Below, one piece after another: positions 15,763-23,111 of a stretch of 64,000 nucleotides of DNA. The notes below the pieces were generated by a model. That model did no database searches, was not told where the DNA came from, and saw nothing but the letters and a program-made list of their open reading frames with translations. Source of the stretch: RYN-122 sp963761655 (GTDB taxonomy: Bacteria > Actinomycetota > Actinomycetes > Mycobacteriales > SCTD01); the NCBI GenBank assembly GCA_963761655.1, contig CAVXHI010000011.1, positions 186,001 through 250,000 on the forward strand, written 5' to 3'. The position numbers and the translations under genes are program-made. Numbering within the stretch: position 1 is the stretch's first letter; the number at the start of each line of letters is the position of its first letter.

Positions 15763-16631
15763 CACACGAGGACGACCGGTTAGGTGAGGCTCTGCGGAGG
15801 GTTGCCAGCGGCGCGGGACCGCGCCGGGATCTGGCGGGCGCCGCGCTTAGTACCGCTCGTCGCCGTCGCATGGCGGCGGCAACAGGATCAGCGGCGGCCC
15901 TGGTGGTCGTGCTCGCGGGCGGGGTCGCGGCAGTGGCTGCGACCAGGTCCCCGCAGCGGGAGCCGTTGGCCGTCGCTCCCGCCTCTCCGTCGGCCAGCAG
16001 CACACCCTCCGTCTCGGTAGTCATCACACCTTCCTCATCAATGCCTGCGGTCAGTCCGATGCCAACGGCGACCGCGTCCCCGAAACCGGCCCCGAATGAG
16101 GCTGCGTCGCCGGACGTGCGCTCGTCCCAGCCGACTCAGGCCACTGAGCCCGCCACAGCGCCGAGCGCTGAGGTGAGCCCACCTGCGGCCGAGCCGACGA
16201 CGCAGCCGAAGCCGGGCCCGGGGCTCACCGCGTCCCTCGAGCCGCCAGCAGCTGCGCAAGCCGGACGGGCGACTCGTCTACAAGCTCACGTCACCGACAC
16301 CGACGGCAACATCATCAGTGCGCGGGTCGAGTACGGCGACGGACAGAGCCGCTCGATCAACGGCGCGAGCACGTCGTGCAGCGGGCCGCAGGGCCCCTAC
16401 CGGGCGCAGCCGAGCGACGAGACCCTCACGTTCGATGTCACCTACGCCAAGGCCGGTACTTACACGGCCGTGCTCACGGTGACGACTGGCGGCGGCTGCC
16501 AGGCCACGCCGCAGGAAAAGCGCCGGGTGACGGTCCAGGTCCGCGTCCAAGAATCGCCCGACCCCAGCCCCACGATGGGCAGCCCAGCACCAGGTGCCAC
16601 ATCAGGGCTGTCTGACACGGCAGCTCAGTAG
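15759..16631 (+). CDS. membrane protein with external PKD-like domain, probable anti-sigma
   Basis: The 290-residue protein has a basic cytoplasmic N terminus of about 35 residues and one membrane helix (MAAATGSAAALVVVLAGGVAA). A Pro/Ser/Thr/Ala-rich stalk of about 110 residues follows, then a beta domain with ARVEYGDGQSR and AKAGTYTAVLTVTTGGGC, the features of a PKD-type Ig fold. A second Pro/Ser tail follows. It is coupled to the ECF sigma factor upstream. I infer an anti-sigma or sensor that reads something outside the cell; no ZAS motif is present. Confidence 0.75.
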   Translation: MTHEDDRLGEALRRVASGAGPRRDLAGAALSTARRRRMAAATGSAAALVVVLAGGVAAVAATRSPQREPLAVAPASPSASSTPSVSVVITPSSSMPAVSPMPTATASPKPAPNEAASPDVRSSQPTQATEPATAPSAEVSPPAAEPTTQPKPGPGLTASLEPPAAAQAGRATRLQAHVTDTDGNIISARVEYGDGQSRSINGASTSCSGPQGPYRAQPSDETLTFDVTYAKAGTYTAVLTVTTGGGCQATPQEKRRVTVQVRVQESPDPSPTMGSPAPGATSGLSDTAAQ

Positions 16632-16659
16632 AGCGCGAACCCGGGACGAGCCGAGGCCC

Positions 16660-16694
16660 CTGCACGGTCCGCCCTGTAGGGGCAGACCGTGCAG
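16660..16694. terminator. bidirectional hairpin between convergent genes
   Basis: CTGCACGGTC (16660-16669) pairs perfectly with GACCGTGCAG (16685-16694), with an additional CCC/GGG pairing in the loop. It lies between the convergent PKD-protein gene and the metalloprotease gene, so it can terminate both. There is no long U-tract, which is usual in high-GC actinobacteria. Confidence 0.7.
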
Positions 16695-16704
16695 CGACGA
16701 CGCC

Positions 16705-17712
16705 CTACCGCGCCCCGTACTTAATGATCATGGCGTCGACCTCGCCCTGCGCGAGAGTCTGCTCCTCGTTCTGGCACTGGCCGTTGTTGTTAACGCTCAT
16801 TGTCTCGTTGCCGTGGGTGCTCTCCTCCACATGAGCGAGCCCGACCGTGTGGCCCCACTCGTGGGTCATGACGCCGGAGATGACCCAAGCGTTCGTGCAG
16901 CCGTCGAGCGTCGTCTCGTCCCAGGTAAGGTTGCGGTTCAGCGCCCAGTCCGACTCGACGACGTCCGGCCCGGAGTTGCCCGCGCTGCGCAGGGCGCACG
17001 TCACGGCCAGGATGTCGGCCGCCATCGATCGCCAGCCCGCGATGTTGACGCCGTCGGACGCGCCTGAACACAGGGTCCCGTTCTGGTTGATCATGCTCGG
17101 GTCGCCGGGGGTGCCGCCGCGGTAGACGTGAGAACTCGTCGGAACTCGATTGTCGTTGCAGTCGTTGTTGGCGAGGACCATGTTGTCGGCCCCCTTCTTG
17201 ATCCCGGCGGCGACCTGCGCGGCCGACAGGTTCGAAACGCCGTTGACGTTGCTGTAGTACCAATTGAGCTGCGTCACGATCTTGTACCCCGCGCCGCGGT
17301 AGAACGTGTCGCTGCAGGCGGCAGGTCCCGCGGCCGAAGCGACCGTGGAGGCGTTCTCTGGCGTGACGATCGTGTAGGTGTCGCCGTCCGACTCAGCCGT
17401 GACCGTGAGGGTCCGCTCGGTGCCGTCAGCGGTGTAAGCCTCGGCGAACTGCGACAACCCAGTCGGAGGGACGGCGGCGGCGATGGCTTGGTCGTAGCGC
17501 AGCACACGACCAGTGAGGTCGCAGTCCTTGCTCTTACTCACCCTTCTCGGCATCTTCTTGGCGTCGAGGTCCCCAGTGTCCTTGCAGTACGCCGGCTTGT
17601 CACCGGCCACCGCGGGTGTGGGGGCGTAGCCAGCCAGAGAGGCTGCGGCGGCAACGACCGCCAGCGGAAGCGCGAAGGCGCGGGCCTTGAGGAGCATGCT
17701 GAGGAACTCCAT
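16705..17712 (-). CDS. secreted metzincin-type zinc metalloprotease
   Basis: The 335-residue protein has a signal peptide (FALPLAVVAAAASLAGYAPTPAVAG). A catalytic domain follows with the metzincin zinc signature HEWGHTVGLAH (three His ligands and the catalytic Glu) and a likely Met-turn (GNETMSVNN) 10-15 residues later. Several Cys pairs suggest disulfides. It is exported, and its substrate is unknown. It is divergent from an operon of four other secreted proteins, which suggests a shared extracellular function. Confidence 0.85.
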   Translation of the reverse strand: MEFLSMLLKARAFALPLAVVAAAASLAGYAPTPAVAGDKPAYCKDTGDLDAKKMPRRVSKSKDCDLTGRVLRYDQAIAAAVPPTGLSQFAEAYTADGTERTLTVTAESDGDTYTIVTPENASTVASAAGPAACSDTFYRGAGYKIVTQLNWYYSNVNGVSNLSAAQVAAGIKKGADNMVLANNDCNDNRVPTSSHVYRGGTPGDPSMINQNGTLCSGASDGVNIAGWRSMAADILAVTCALRSAGNSGPDVVESDWALNRNLTWDETTLDGCTNAWVISGVMTHEWGHTVGLAHVEESTHGNETMSVNNNGQCQNEEQTLAQGEVDAMIIKYGAR

Positions 17713-17989
17713 GTCCGATCGCGGGTTGCCGACGCGCCCAGCGCGCGTTGGTCAACGGCGACGCGGGCGGAGGGTATCCGTTGGACCTGTTTGGGGAAAG
17801 CGATTCCGTCCATGCGAAGACCGCCAGAAGGTCCCGGAGGGGCGTGCTCTGTCCCAGAGTCAGTGGCACAGAACGCATCCGTCGCCAGTACTCAGCCGCC
17901 AAGAGGCCCTACGGGTCCAGCCTTGAGCGGCAAGCGCGGAGCCGCCCACTCCTATTCAGCAATTACAACCGAAGCAGGTCGATTTCGTC
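17713..17989. other. divergent intergenic region of the secreted-protein cluster
   Basis: The 277 bases separate the metalloprotease (minus strand) from the secreted-protein operon (plus strand) and must hold both promoters. The stretch is less GC-rich toward 17950-17990 (TATTCAGCAATTACAACC). I see no clear operator. Confidence 0.4.
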
Positions 17990-18412
17990 TTGAGGACAAC
18001 ATTCGCCGTGACATCGCTGACCCTCTCCCTGACAGCGGTTGCAGCCCTCGGCATGCAAGTGCACAGCTCGGGACAGCCCCGAACAGCGCAAGGACTCCGG
18101 GCACCGGCACAAGACTCGCGGTGGGTGCTGGCGCCAGATGCCAAACCCAATGACCCCAACCCCGAGCGGGTCGAGAAGGGCCCGAAGCCCTTCGCGACGG
18201 GCGACGACGCAGCGGCCTGCCAGACGTACGTGAAGCACCTGCACGCATACAAGGCCGGCAAGGAGAGCCGCGACGACTACGTGAAGGGGAAGGACTCGGC
18301 CAAGACGCAGGCCGCCTCAAGCAACATGCAGCAGCGTCTCGACGAGTTGGCGGCGTCGGGTGGCGATATGGCCTGTCCGCTACTCGTCCCGGCACGGGAC
18401 GGGCTCGGCTGA
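17990..18412 (+). CDS. small secreted protein of unknown function
   Basis: The product is about 140 residues with a hydrophobic signal sequence (FAVTSLTLSLTAVAALGMQV). A charged, Cys-poor mature part includes DDAAACQTYVKHLHAYKAGK and a C-terminal GGDMACPLLVPARDG. A TTG start at 17990 is the best available but has a weak ribosome site. TGATG couples it to the next gene. No family is recognised. Confidence 0.6.
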   Translation: MRTTFAVTSLTLSLTAVAALGMQVHSSGQPRTAQGLRAPAQDSRWVLAPDAKPNDPNPERVEKGPKPFATGDDAAACQTYVKHLHAYKAGKESRDDYVKGKDSAKTQAASSNMQQRLDELAASGGDMACPLLVPARDGLG

Positions 18413-19167
18413 TGAAGATCCGCTCGTACCTCGCTGTGGCTGCCCTCCTCTCCGCCGCGCTCTCCGTACCGGTCGGCGCCGCATCCGCAGGTACCTGCGG
18501 GGAGGTCGGCATCTACGGGAAGGCGACGAACTCGGCGGGCGCCCTGCAGCCGAGCTACATCGCGTTCAGCACGATCTACACGACGTACATCCCTCCCGCC
18601 GCGACCTGTACCGAGGACGACGGGTCAATGACCGTGAACCACTTCGCGACGAACCACAACTCGATGCACCTCCGGTCAGGCAACGCGTGCGTCGAAATCG
18701 TCGCGCAACGGTTCAACGACGGACACCTGACCGTCTATGGCTACAACTGCGGCTTGGACCCGTCGGTCGGAGGTGGACAGAACGGTGCCGTCACCAACCT
18801 GGACTTCACGGGGTACCGATCCACGACGATGTTGCCCTACGCGGCGCTGAATGCTGATGGCGGCTGGGACCTTGAGGTGTACAGCTACGACGAGAATCGG
18901 TACATCTACCTCGCAACCGTGACGGGCAGCAACGTGAACAAGCCGCTCTACCCCTTCGCTGAGTCCAGCGGCTACAACGCCCAGTCGCAGCGCAACTCGG
19001 CCTGGAGCAACTACCGCATCTCCCGGACCAAGGGCCTGGCGGCGTGGGAGGACGTGTACGTGGGGTGCGTCGACAGAAGCGGAGACCCGCAGCAACACGT
19101 CCGCCCGGGCTACGGTGCCGCCGGGATCTTCATCGGCGCCGCCGTCAGCGGCGCCGGTACGTGCTGA
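18412..19167 (+). CDS. secreted Cys-rich protein of unknown function
   Basis: The 251-residue protein has a clear signal peptide (MKIRSYLAVAALLSAALSV, cleavage after ASAG). The mature chain is rich in Tyr, Asn, Thr and Gly with about seven Cys (TCGEVG, ATCTED, NACVEI, YNCGLD, YVGCVD, AGTC), which suggests a disulfide-bonded beta protein. It overlaps both neighbours by 1 base in the four-gene operon. No family is recognised; hydrolase activity cannot be claimed. Confidence 0.7.
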   Translation: MKIRSYLAVAALLSAALSVPVGAASAGTCGEVGIYGKATNSAGALQPSYIAFSTIYTTYIPPAATCTEDDGSMTVNHFATNHNSMHLRSGNACVEIVAQRFNDGHLTVYGYNCGLDPSVGGGQNGAVTNLDFTGYRSTTMLPYAALNADGGWDLEVYSYDENRYIYLATVTGSNVNKPLYPFAESSGYNAQSQRNSAWSNYRISRTKGLAAWEDVYVGCVDRSGDPQQHVRPGYGAAGIFIGAAVSGAGTC

Positions 19168-19847
19168 TGGCCCGCCCGCTCGGCGTCCTCGTGGTAGGGG
19201 CCTGCGCCGTGGCCGCGTGCACGGTCGGCGGTGCATGGCCGGCGGAGGCGGCGACGCCGTCAGGAGCCCCCGCAACGCCAACGGCCACTCCCATGCCTCC
19301 GCCGCCAGTGCTCTCAGCATCGCCGAGATCCACCCTGGCGGGCCGTTCCGTGACAGTACGAGCCTCCTCCGTCCCGGGAGCCGTTCACCTCTGGGGCCGA
19401 ACGCGCGCGGACGGCCGCTACCACGAGATCAGGGCCGGGGCTTTCGACAGCGACGGGGCCGTGTCCTGGGCCGTTCAGCCCACGACCGTGACGGCGCTTT
19501 ACGTGCAGCACGACGACCCGGGGGCGACAGCGAACAACGGGCGCAGTGGCGTCCTCGTCGTGGACGTCCTCAAGACGGTCAGCCTCCGCGCGCGCAGAAC
19601 AGGCCCACACGCCTACATGTTCACGGGAGTCGTCTCGCCGAGCATCGACACGGCTCACGTCGTGCTGTTCCGCGAGTCGGGCGCCTCGCGGGTCGTCACG
19701 GGCAGCGCCGAGACAGACGGCAGCGGCAGGTTCGCGATTGCCCACACGTTCACAGGACGCGGAACCTTCAGGTTCGCGGTTGACGCAAGAGCGACTGCGA
19801 ACAGCCTCGCAGGCAGGTCGTCCCCGCTCACCCTCCGGGTCGACTGA
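19167..19847 (+). CDS. secreted Ig-like repeat protein of unknown function
   Basis: The 226-residue protein has a signal peptide or lipoprotein-like N terminus (LGVLVVGACAVAACTVGG), a Pro/Thr-rich linker, then two beta-sandwich-like segments. The first is SASPRSTLAGRSVTVRAS...GAVHLWGRTRADGRY and the second is SLRARRTGPHAYMFTGVV...GRFAIAHTFTGRGTFRFAV. This layout resembles bacterial Ig-like surface proteins. It is the third gene of the secreted operon and overlaps the second by one base. Confidence 0.65.
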   Translation: MARPLGVLVVGACAVAACTVGGAWPAEAATPSGAPATPTATPMPPPPVLSASPRSTLAGRSVTVRASSVPGAVHLWGRTRADGRYHEIRAGAFDSDGAVSWAVQPTTVTALYVQHDDPGATANNGRSGVLVVDVLKTVSLRARRTGPHAYMFTGVVSPSIDTAHVVLFRESGASRVVTGSAETDGSGRFAIAHTFTGRGTFRFAVDARATANSLAGRSSPLTLRVD

Positions 19848-19852
19848 CAACC

Positions 19853-20383
19853 ATGCTTGGCGCGAGACGCCTGTTCCTCCTGTCGCTAATGATTGCGACG
19901 CTGAGCTCAACCCTGCAGGGGCCGCCGTCGCAAGCGGGCCCGCTGGCGACGGCGGCGACCGGAGGGCCCTGCCGACCGGTCGAGCCGACGTGGGTCGCGG
20001 CCCGGTCCGGGATGCCGGTTCTGCCGAAGGAGGCCCACCTCATCGGCAACGCGCGACCTTCGCGGACGGCGCCGGGGTGGACGGAGCAGCAGTTCGTCAT
20101 CAGTGCGGGCGATGTAGCCGGGACCTTGGCGGCGCTGGCCCGAAGTATGCGCAGGCAGGGCTGGCACGTCGGTCGAGTGGAGGACGAGCTGATCGAGGGG
20201 GACTTCCCCGTCACCAGGGCTGGCCGGTTCGGCTCAGTCCGCCTGCAGCTCGTCCTCTGCGCCGCTGGCGCCACGGAACTGCTTGGCGAGCTCGCGGTCG
20301 ACCTTCCAGGGAGCGCTGTCGCAGCAGAAGAACAGCCGGTTCTGCAACAACAACATCAGCGCCGAACTATGCCGAGGTTGTAA
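19853..20383 (+). CDS. secreted protein of unknown function
   Basis: The 176-residue protein has a signal peptide (RLFLLSLMIATLSSTLQG). The mature part contains VAGTLAALARSMRRQGWHVGRVE and a strand-rich block (RAGRFGSVRLQLVLCAAG). It starts 5 bases after the previous stop and ends the operon. The tail (EEQPVLQQQHQRRTMPRL) may be altered, since IS30 debris follows directly. No family is recognised. Confidence 0.55.
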   Translation: MLGARRLFLLSLMIATLSSTLQGPPSQAGPLATAATGGPCRPVEPTWVAARSGMPVLPKEAHLIGNARPSRTAPGWTEQQFVISAGDVAGTLAALARSMRRQGWHVGRVEDELIEGDFPVTRAGRFGSVRLQLVLCAAGATELLGELAVDLPGSAVAAEEQPVLQQQHQRRTMPRL

Positions 20384-20539
20384 CGGTCTTCCGGCGTGAC
20401 CGCACTTGGCGCTCGACAATGTGTGGGCGACGTGGACGCGGACCGAGCCCGCCGTCGGCAGCCCGCCTCGTGCCGGTCGTTCTCTCACAACGACGAACTT
20501 GCGGACGACGTCGGGCCCCGGGTCGACGGGGCAGCCACT

Positions 20540-20640
20540 GCGCGCCGCGGTGGCAACGCTGGACTCCTGGTGGCGTGTCATCTCGATACCGCGGTCCCAA
20601 GTCAGAGCGCGGGCCATTCATGCGCTTCCTGCATGGGCGC
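20540..20640 (-). pseudogene. IS30-family transposase fragment
   Basis: The minus strand reads RALTWDRGIEMTRHQESSVATA, matching the IS30 catalytic segment SLTWDRGKELSAHAHFKVDTG seen at about 31050 in this window. Only this short piece survives. The surrounding 20384-20712 region holds no intact gene. It marks the left boundary of the defence block. Confidence 0.6.
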
Positions 20641-20712
20641 GTGGCCGCGGGCGGGTCAGCCCGGAAGGGCCGCTAGCGTCTGCCCCTTCCCGGGCAAGGA
20701 GGAGCGGCGGCG

Positions 20713-21085
20713 ATGGACCTCGATGGGATCCGCGCAGCCCTGGGCTTCGGACCGGTCGAGGGCGAGGCGTGGTTCCACCTGTCCGAAGCGGAGGGCCGGG
20801 TTCGCGCCGCAGAAGTCCGGGACTCGCGCCCTCGTCCTGCGGACTTGGGGCGCCGGGCCGATCGCCGTCGTGCTGCCGCGCACCCGCACGCCCCACCCCG
20901 ACGAGCCGCTCAACCCGCCGCATCAGCACCCAACGGCGTTCCCGAGCTGCTGGCTCCGCGACGCGGCATGGATCGTCACCCGCTATCCGATCGCCGTCGC
21001 GAAGTCGTCTCTGACGGACCGGACGCGCCTGTGCAGTGAGGAGGACCCGGCGACGGTGGCCGCGGTCTTGGCCGCCGTGCCGTGA
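20713..21085 (+). pseudogene. small unknown gene leading the ATPase operon, frameshifted
   Basis: A strong AAGGAGGAG ribosome site precedes ATG 20713. The first about 28 codons (MDLDGIRAALGFGPVEGEAW onward) read in one frame. From about 20800 the coding frame moves by one base and continues to TGA 21085 (SGTRALVLRTWGAGPIAVVL, CWLRDAAWIVTRYPIAV). The corrected product is about 123 residues. The family is unknown; the strand-rich pattern vaguely recalls PemK/MazF-like folds, but I do not claim it. Its stop overlaps the next start by GTGA. Confidence 0.55.
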
Positions 21086-22110
21086 TCGAAGCGGACCCCC
21101 TCGCCGACCTCGCCTCCGAGCCGGCAGACGCCCCCGGCGCCGTCGGCGACGACGCGGCGCTGTGGGCGGCGCTCGTGGCGGAGCACCGAGCGGAACGGCT
21201 CGGGCGGCTGTGGCACGCGGAGATCCGATCGGCGTGCGCGTCCAAGGCCCGTCGCTACCCGCCTGGGCCCTACGCCCGCTCGGCCGCTTGGGACGACGCT
21301 GCCATCGACGACCTGACCATGGACGCGGTCGAGCGGCTCCTGCGCAAAGCCCAGATCGAGTACATCTGCGACGTCGCGTCCGGGACAGGGCACGCCCGGG
21401 CGCTCTTGCACCGCCAGGTCCGGTTCGCGCTTCTCGAGCGGCGTGAGCGAACCGTGGTCGACAACCTCCTCGATCGGGCCGTTGACGTCCTGCGGGGGCC
21501 CGGCTATGCCGAGCGCGCCGGTCAGCCGCCGTCCTGGCAGGCCGCCGGCGCGCACGCGCCGCATGCCGGGGCCGCAGACAGCCCCGCCGGCAGGCTGCTG
21601 GCGCTGCGGCTGCGGAGGCTGCCCCGGCTCCCCGCAGCCGGCGCGGACAGGGCCAGCCCCGTGTGGTCGCCCGCGACGCTCAGCCGTGCCGTGGGCGACG
21701 CCGTGTCGACGCTCGGCTCGGTCGACCACGACTCGCTCGGGGCGGTACTGCGGGACGCCTTGACATCGCTCGTGCCAGGCGAGCTTGTGAGCGATGAGGC
21801 TGGCGTCGGTAGGCGGGACCCCGCCGCCGGGCCGGAGGAGGAGACAATGGCGAGACAAGCCGCGGAGCAGGCCGTCTCGGCGCTCACACCGAGGGAGGCC
21901 AGGGTGCTGGCGTGCAAGCTAGGTGGCGTCAACGACGCGGACGCCGCGGCAGAACTCGGCGTCAGCCGCCCGACGGTCGACGCGGCGAAGGCCTCCGGCG
22001 CGGCCAAGGTCAGGGTCGCCCTGGCTGACCTGACCGGGGCGGCGCAGGACGAAGCCCTCGTCGCGCTCCACGGGCTCCTCGCCGCGGCCCGTGGCGAAGG
22101 GCAGGCGTGA
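21082..22110 (+). CDS. sigma-factor-like protein with C-terminal HTH
   Basis: The 342-residue protein has an N-terminal helical part (AAIDDLTMDAVERLLRKAQIE, then RALLHRQVRFALLERRERTV) reminiscent of sigma region 2. A variable middle follows, then a clear region-4-like HTH at about residues 265-320: LTPREARVLACKLGGVNDAD followed by AAAELGVSRPTVDAAKASG. It is the second gene of an operon with an unknown protein and a DUF3696-type ATPase. It may direct transcription of the system or act as a DNA-binding subunit. The sigma identity is moderate. Confidence 0.65.
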   Translation: MIEADPLADLASEPADAPGAVGDDAALWAALVAEHRAERLGRLWHAEIRSACASKARRYPPGPYARSAAWDDAAIDDLTMDAVERLLRKAQIEYICDVASGTGHARALLHRQVRFALLERRERTVVDNLLDRAVDVLRGPGYAERAGQPPSWQAAGAHAPHAGAADSPAGRLLALRLRRLPRLPAAGADRASPVWSPATLSRAVGDAVSTLGSVDHDSLGAVLRDALTSLVPGELVSDEAGVGRRDPAAGPEEETMARQAAEQAVSALTPREARVLACKLGGVNDADAAAELGVSRPTVDAAKASGAAKVRVALADLTGAAQDEALVALHGLLAAARGEGQA

Positions 22111-23111
22111 CCCCGGGCGCGCGGCCAGCCGAGGGACCCGGACGGGGGCTCGCCGAGGCCCTCCGTCGGCTGCCGCCGCCCCGGCGCGGACCGGCCCCGC
22201 CGGACGGGCCGCCACGTCCCGGCGACATCCGCAAGGCCCTGCCGATGGACCCCGAGGGCCGCCCCGTCCTCGTTATGGTCACCGGCGGCGGGGACGAGCA
22301 GGCGCACCCCGTCGTCCTGCTGAGCCCGGACGCCGGGCTCGGAGGCGACCGGGACCTCTTCCTGGCGCCCGAGGACACCGGCCTGCCGTACGAGGTCGTC
22401 GCTCAGGCGGACGTGTTCGGGTACGTCTGGGCCGTCCAGCTCGACCCGCCTCTCGGTACGACCCCGCCGCCGCTGCTCGCCGCGGTCGAAGGGCTGCAGC
22501 GCGCCGAGCCGGACCGTCCGGCGCCGGACAGCAGGGCCGGCCCGCCGATCGCTACGAGAGCGGACCCGCGCTGGCGGCACAAGGAGCAGGAGCTGATGCG
22601 TCTGCAGGCCGTCGCGGGCGACTGCGCGCGGCAGCTGGTCGACGGACCGCCGCACCTGCTCATCGACCCGATGGCCCTGCGCCCGCCGGCGGACGGCGAG
22701 GACCCGTTCGAGGTCCTCGCGTTCATCTCCGGGCTGGCGGACCGAGTCCGGACCGGGACCGTCGACACGCCGGCGTGGCTGCTCGATCAGGTCCTCGCGG
22801 GCGGGGCGCTGGCCGAGGCCTATCGGCGGGCCGGGCTGTTCGACGGCTACCAAGTGCTCGTCCGCCTCGCCGAGTACGTCCTGCACTCCCTCGCCGGGGA
22901 GACCGTGCCTGGCCCCGCGGAACGCGGCCTGGCGGTGGCGGACGTGCTCGAGCGAGCCCGCGGCGATGTCCTGTCGCAGGAGCTAGGGCACGGGCACAGC
23001 AGCGTGTGGCTGCTGTCCCGGGAGGCCGACGTCGGCCCGGCGCCCCGGCCGGAGCGGCGGTACGCCGAGGGCCGAATGATTCAGTGTGTGCGCACGCCGT
23101 GCCGCGCATGA
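22107..23111 (+). CDS. unknown protein between sigma-like and ATPase genes
   Basis: The 334-residue soluble protein has a Pro/Arg-rich N terminus. A strand-rich block (RPVLVMVTGGGDEQAHPVVLL) and an all-helical C-terminal half follow (PFEVLAFISGLADRVRTG, GYQVLVRLAEYVLHSLAG). It overlaps both neighbours by 4 bases, so a complex with them is plausible. I recognise no domain, nuclease motif or membrane segment. Confidence 0.65.
   Translation: MTPGARPAEGPGRGLAEALRRLPPPRRGPAPPDGPPRPGDIRKALPMDPEGRPVLVMVTGGGDEQAHPVVLLSPDAGLGGDRDLFLAPEDTGLPYEVVAQADVFGYVWAVQLDPPLGTTPPPLLAAVEGLQRAEPDRPAPDSRAGPPIATRADPRWRHKEQELMRLQAVAGDCARQLVDGPPHLLIDPMALRPPADGEDPFEVLAFISGLADRVRTGTVDTPAWLLDQVLAGGALAEAYRRAGLFDGYQVLVRLAEYVLHSLAGETVPGPAERGLAVADVLERARGDVLSQELGHGHSSVWLLSREADVGPAPRPERRYAEGRMIQCVRTPCRA

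Noticed and set aside
20384..20712. Additional secreted-protein or toxin gene after the four-gene operon
   Set aside because: The only recognisable coding segment is an IS30 transposase fragment on the minus strand.
20713..21085. PemK/MazF toxin identity for the frameshifted small gene
   Set aside because: Only a vague strand pattern recalls the fold. No conserved catalytic residues could be placed, so no function is claimed.
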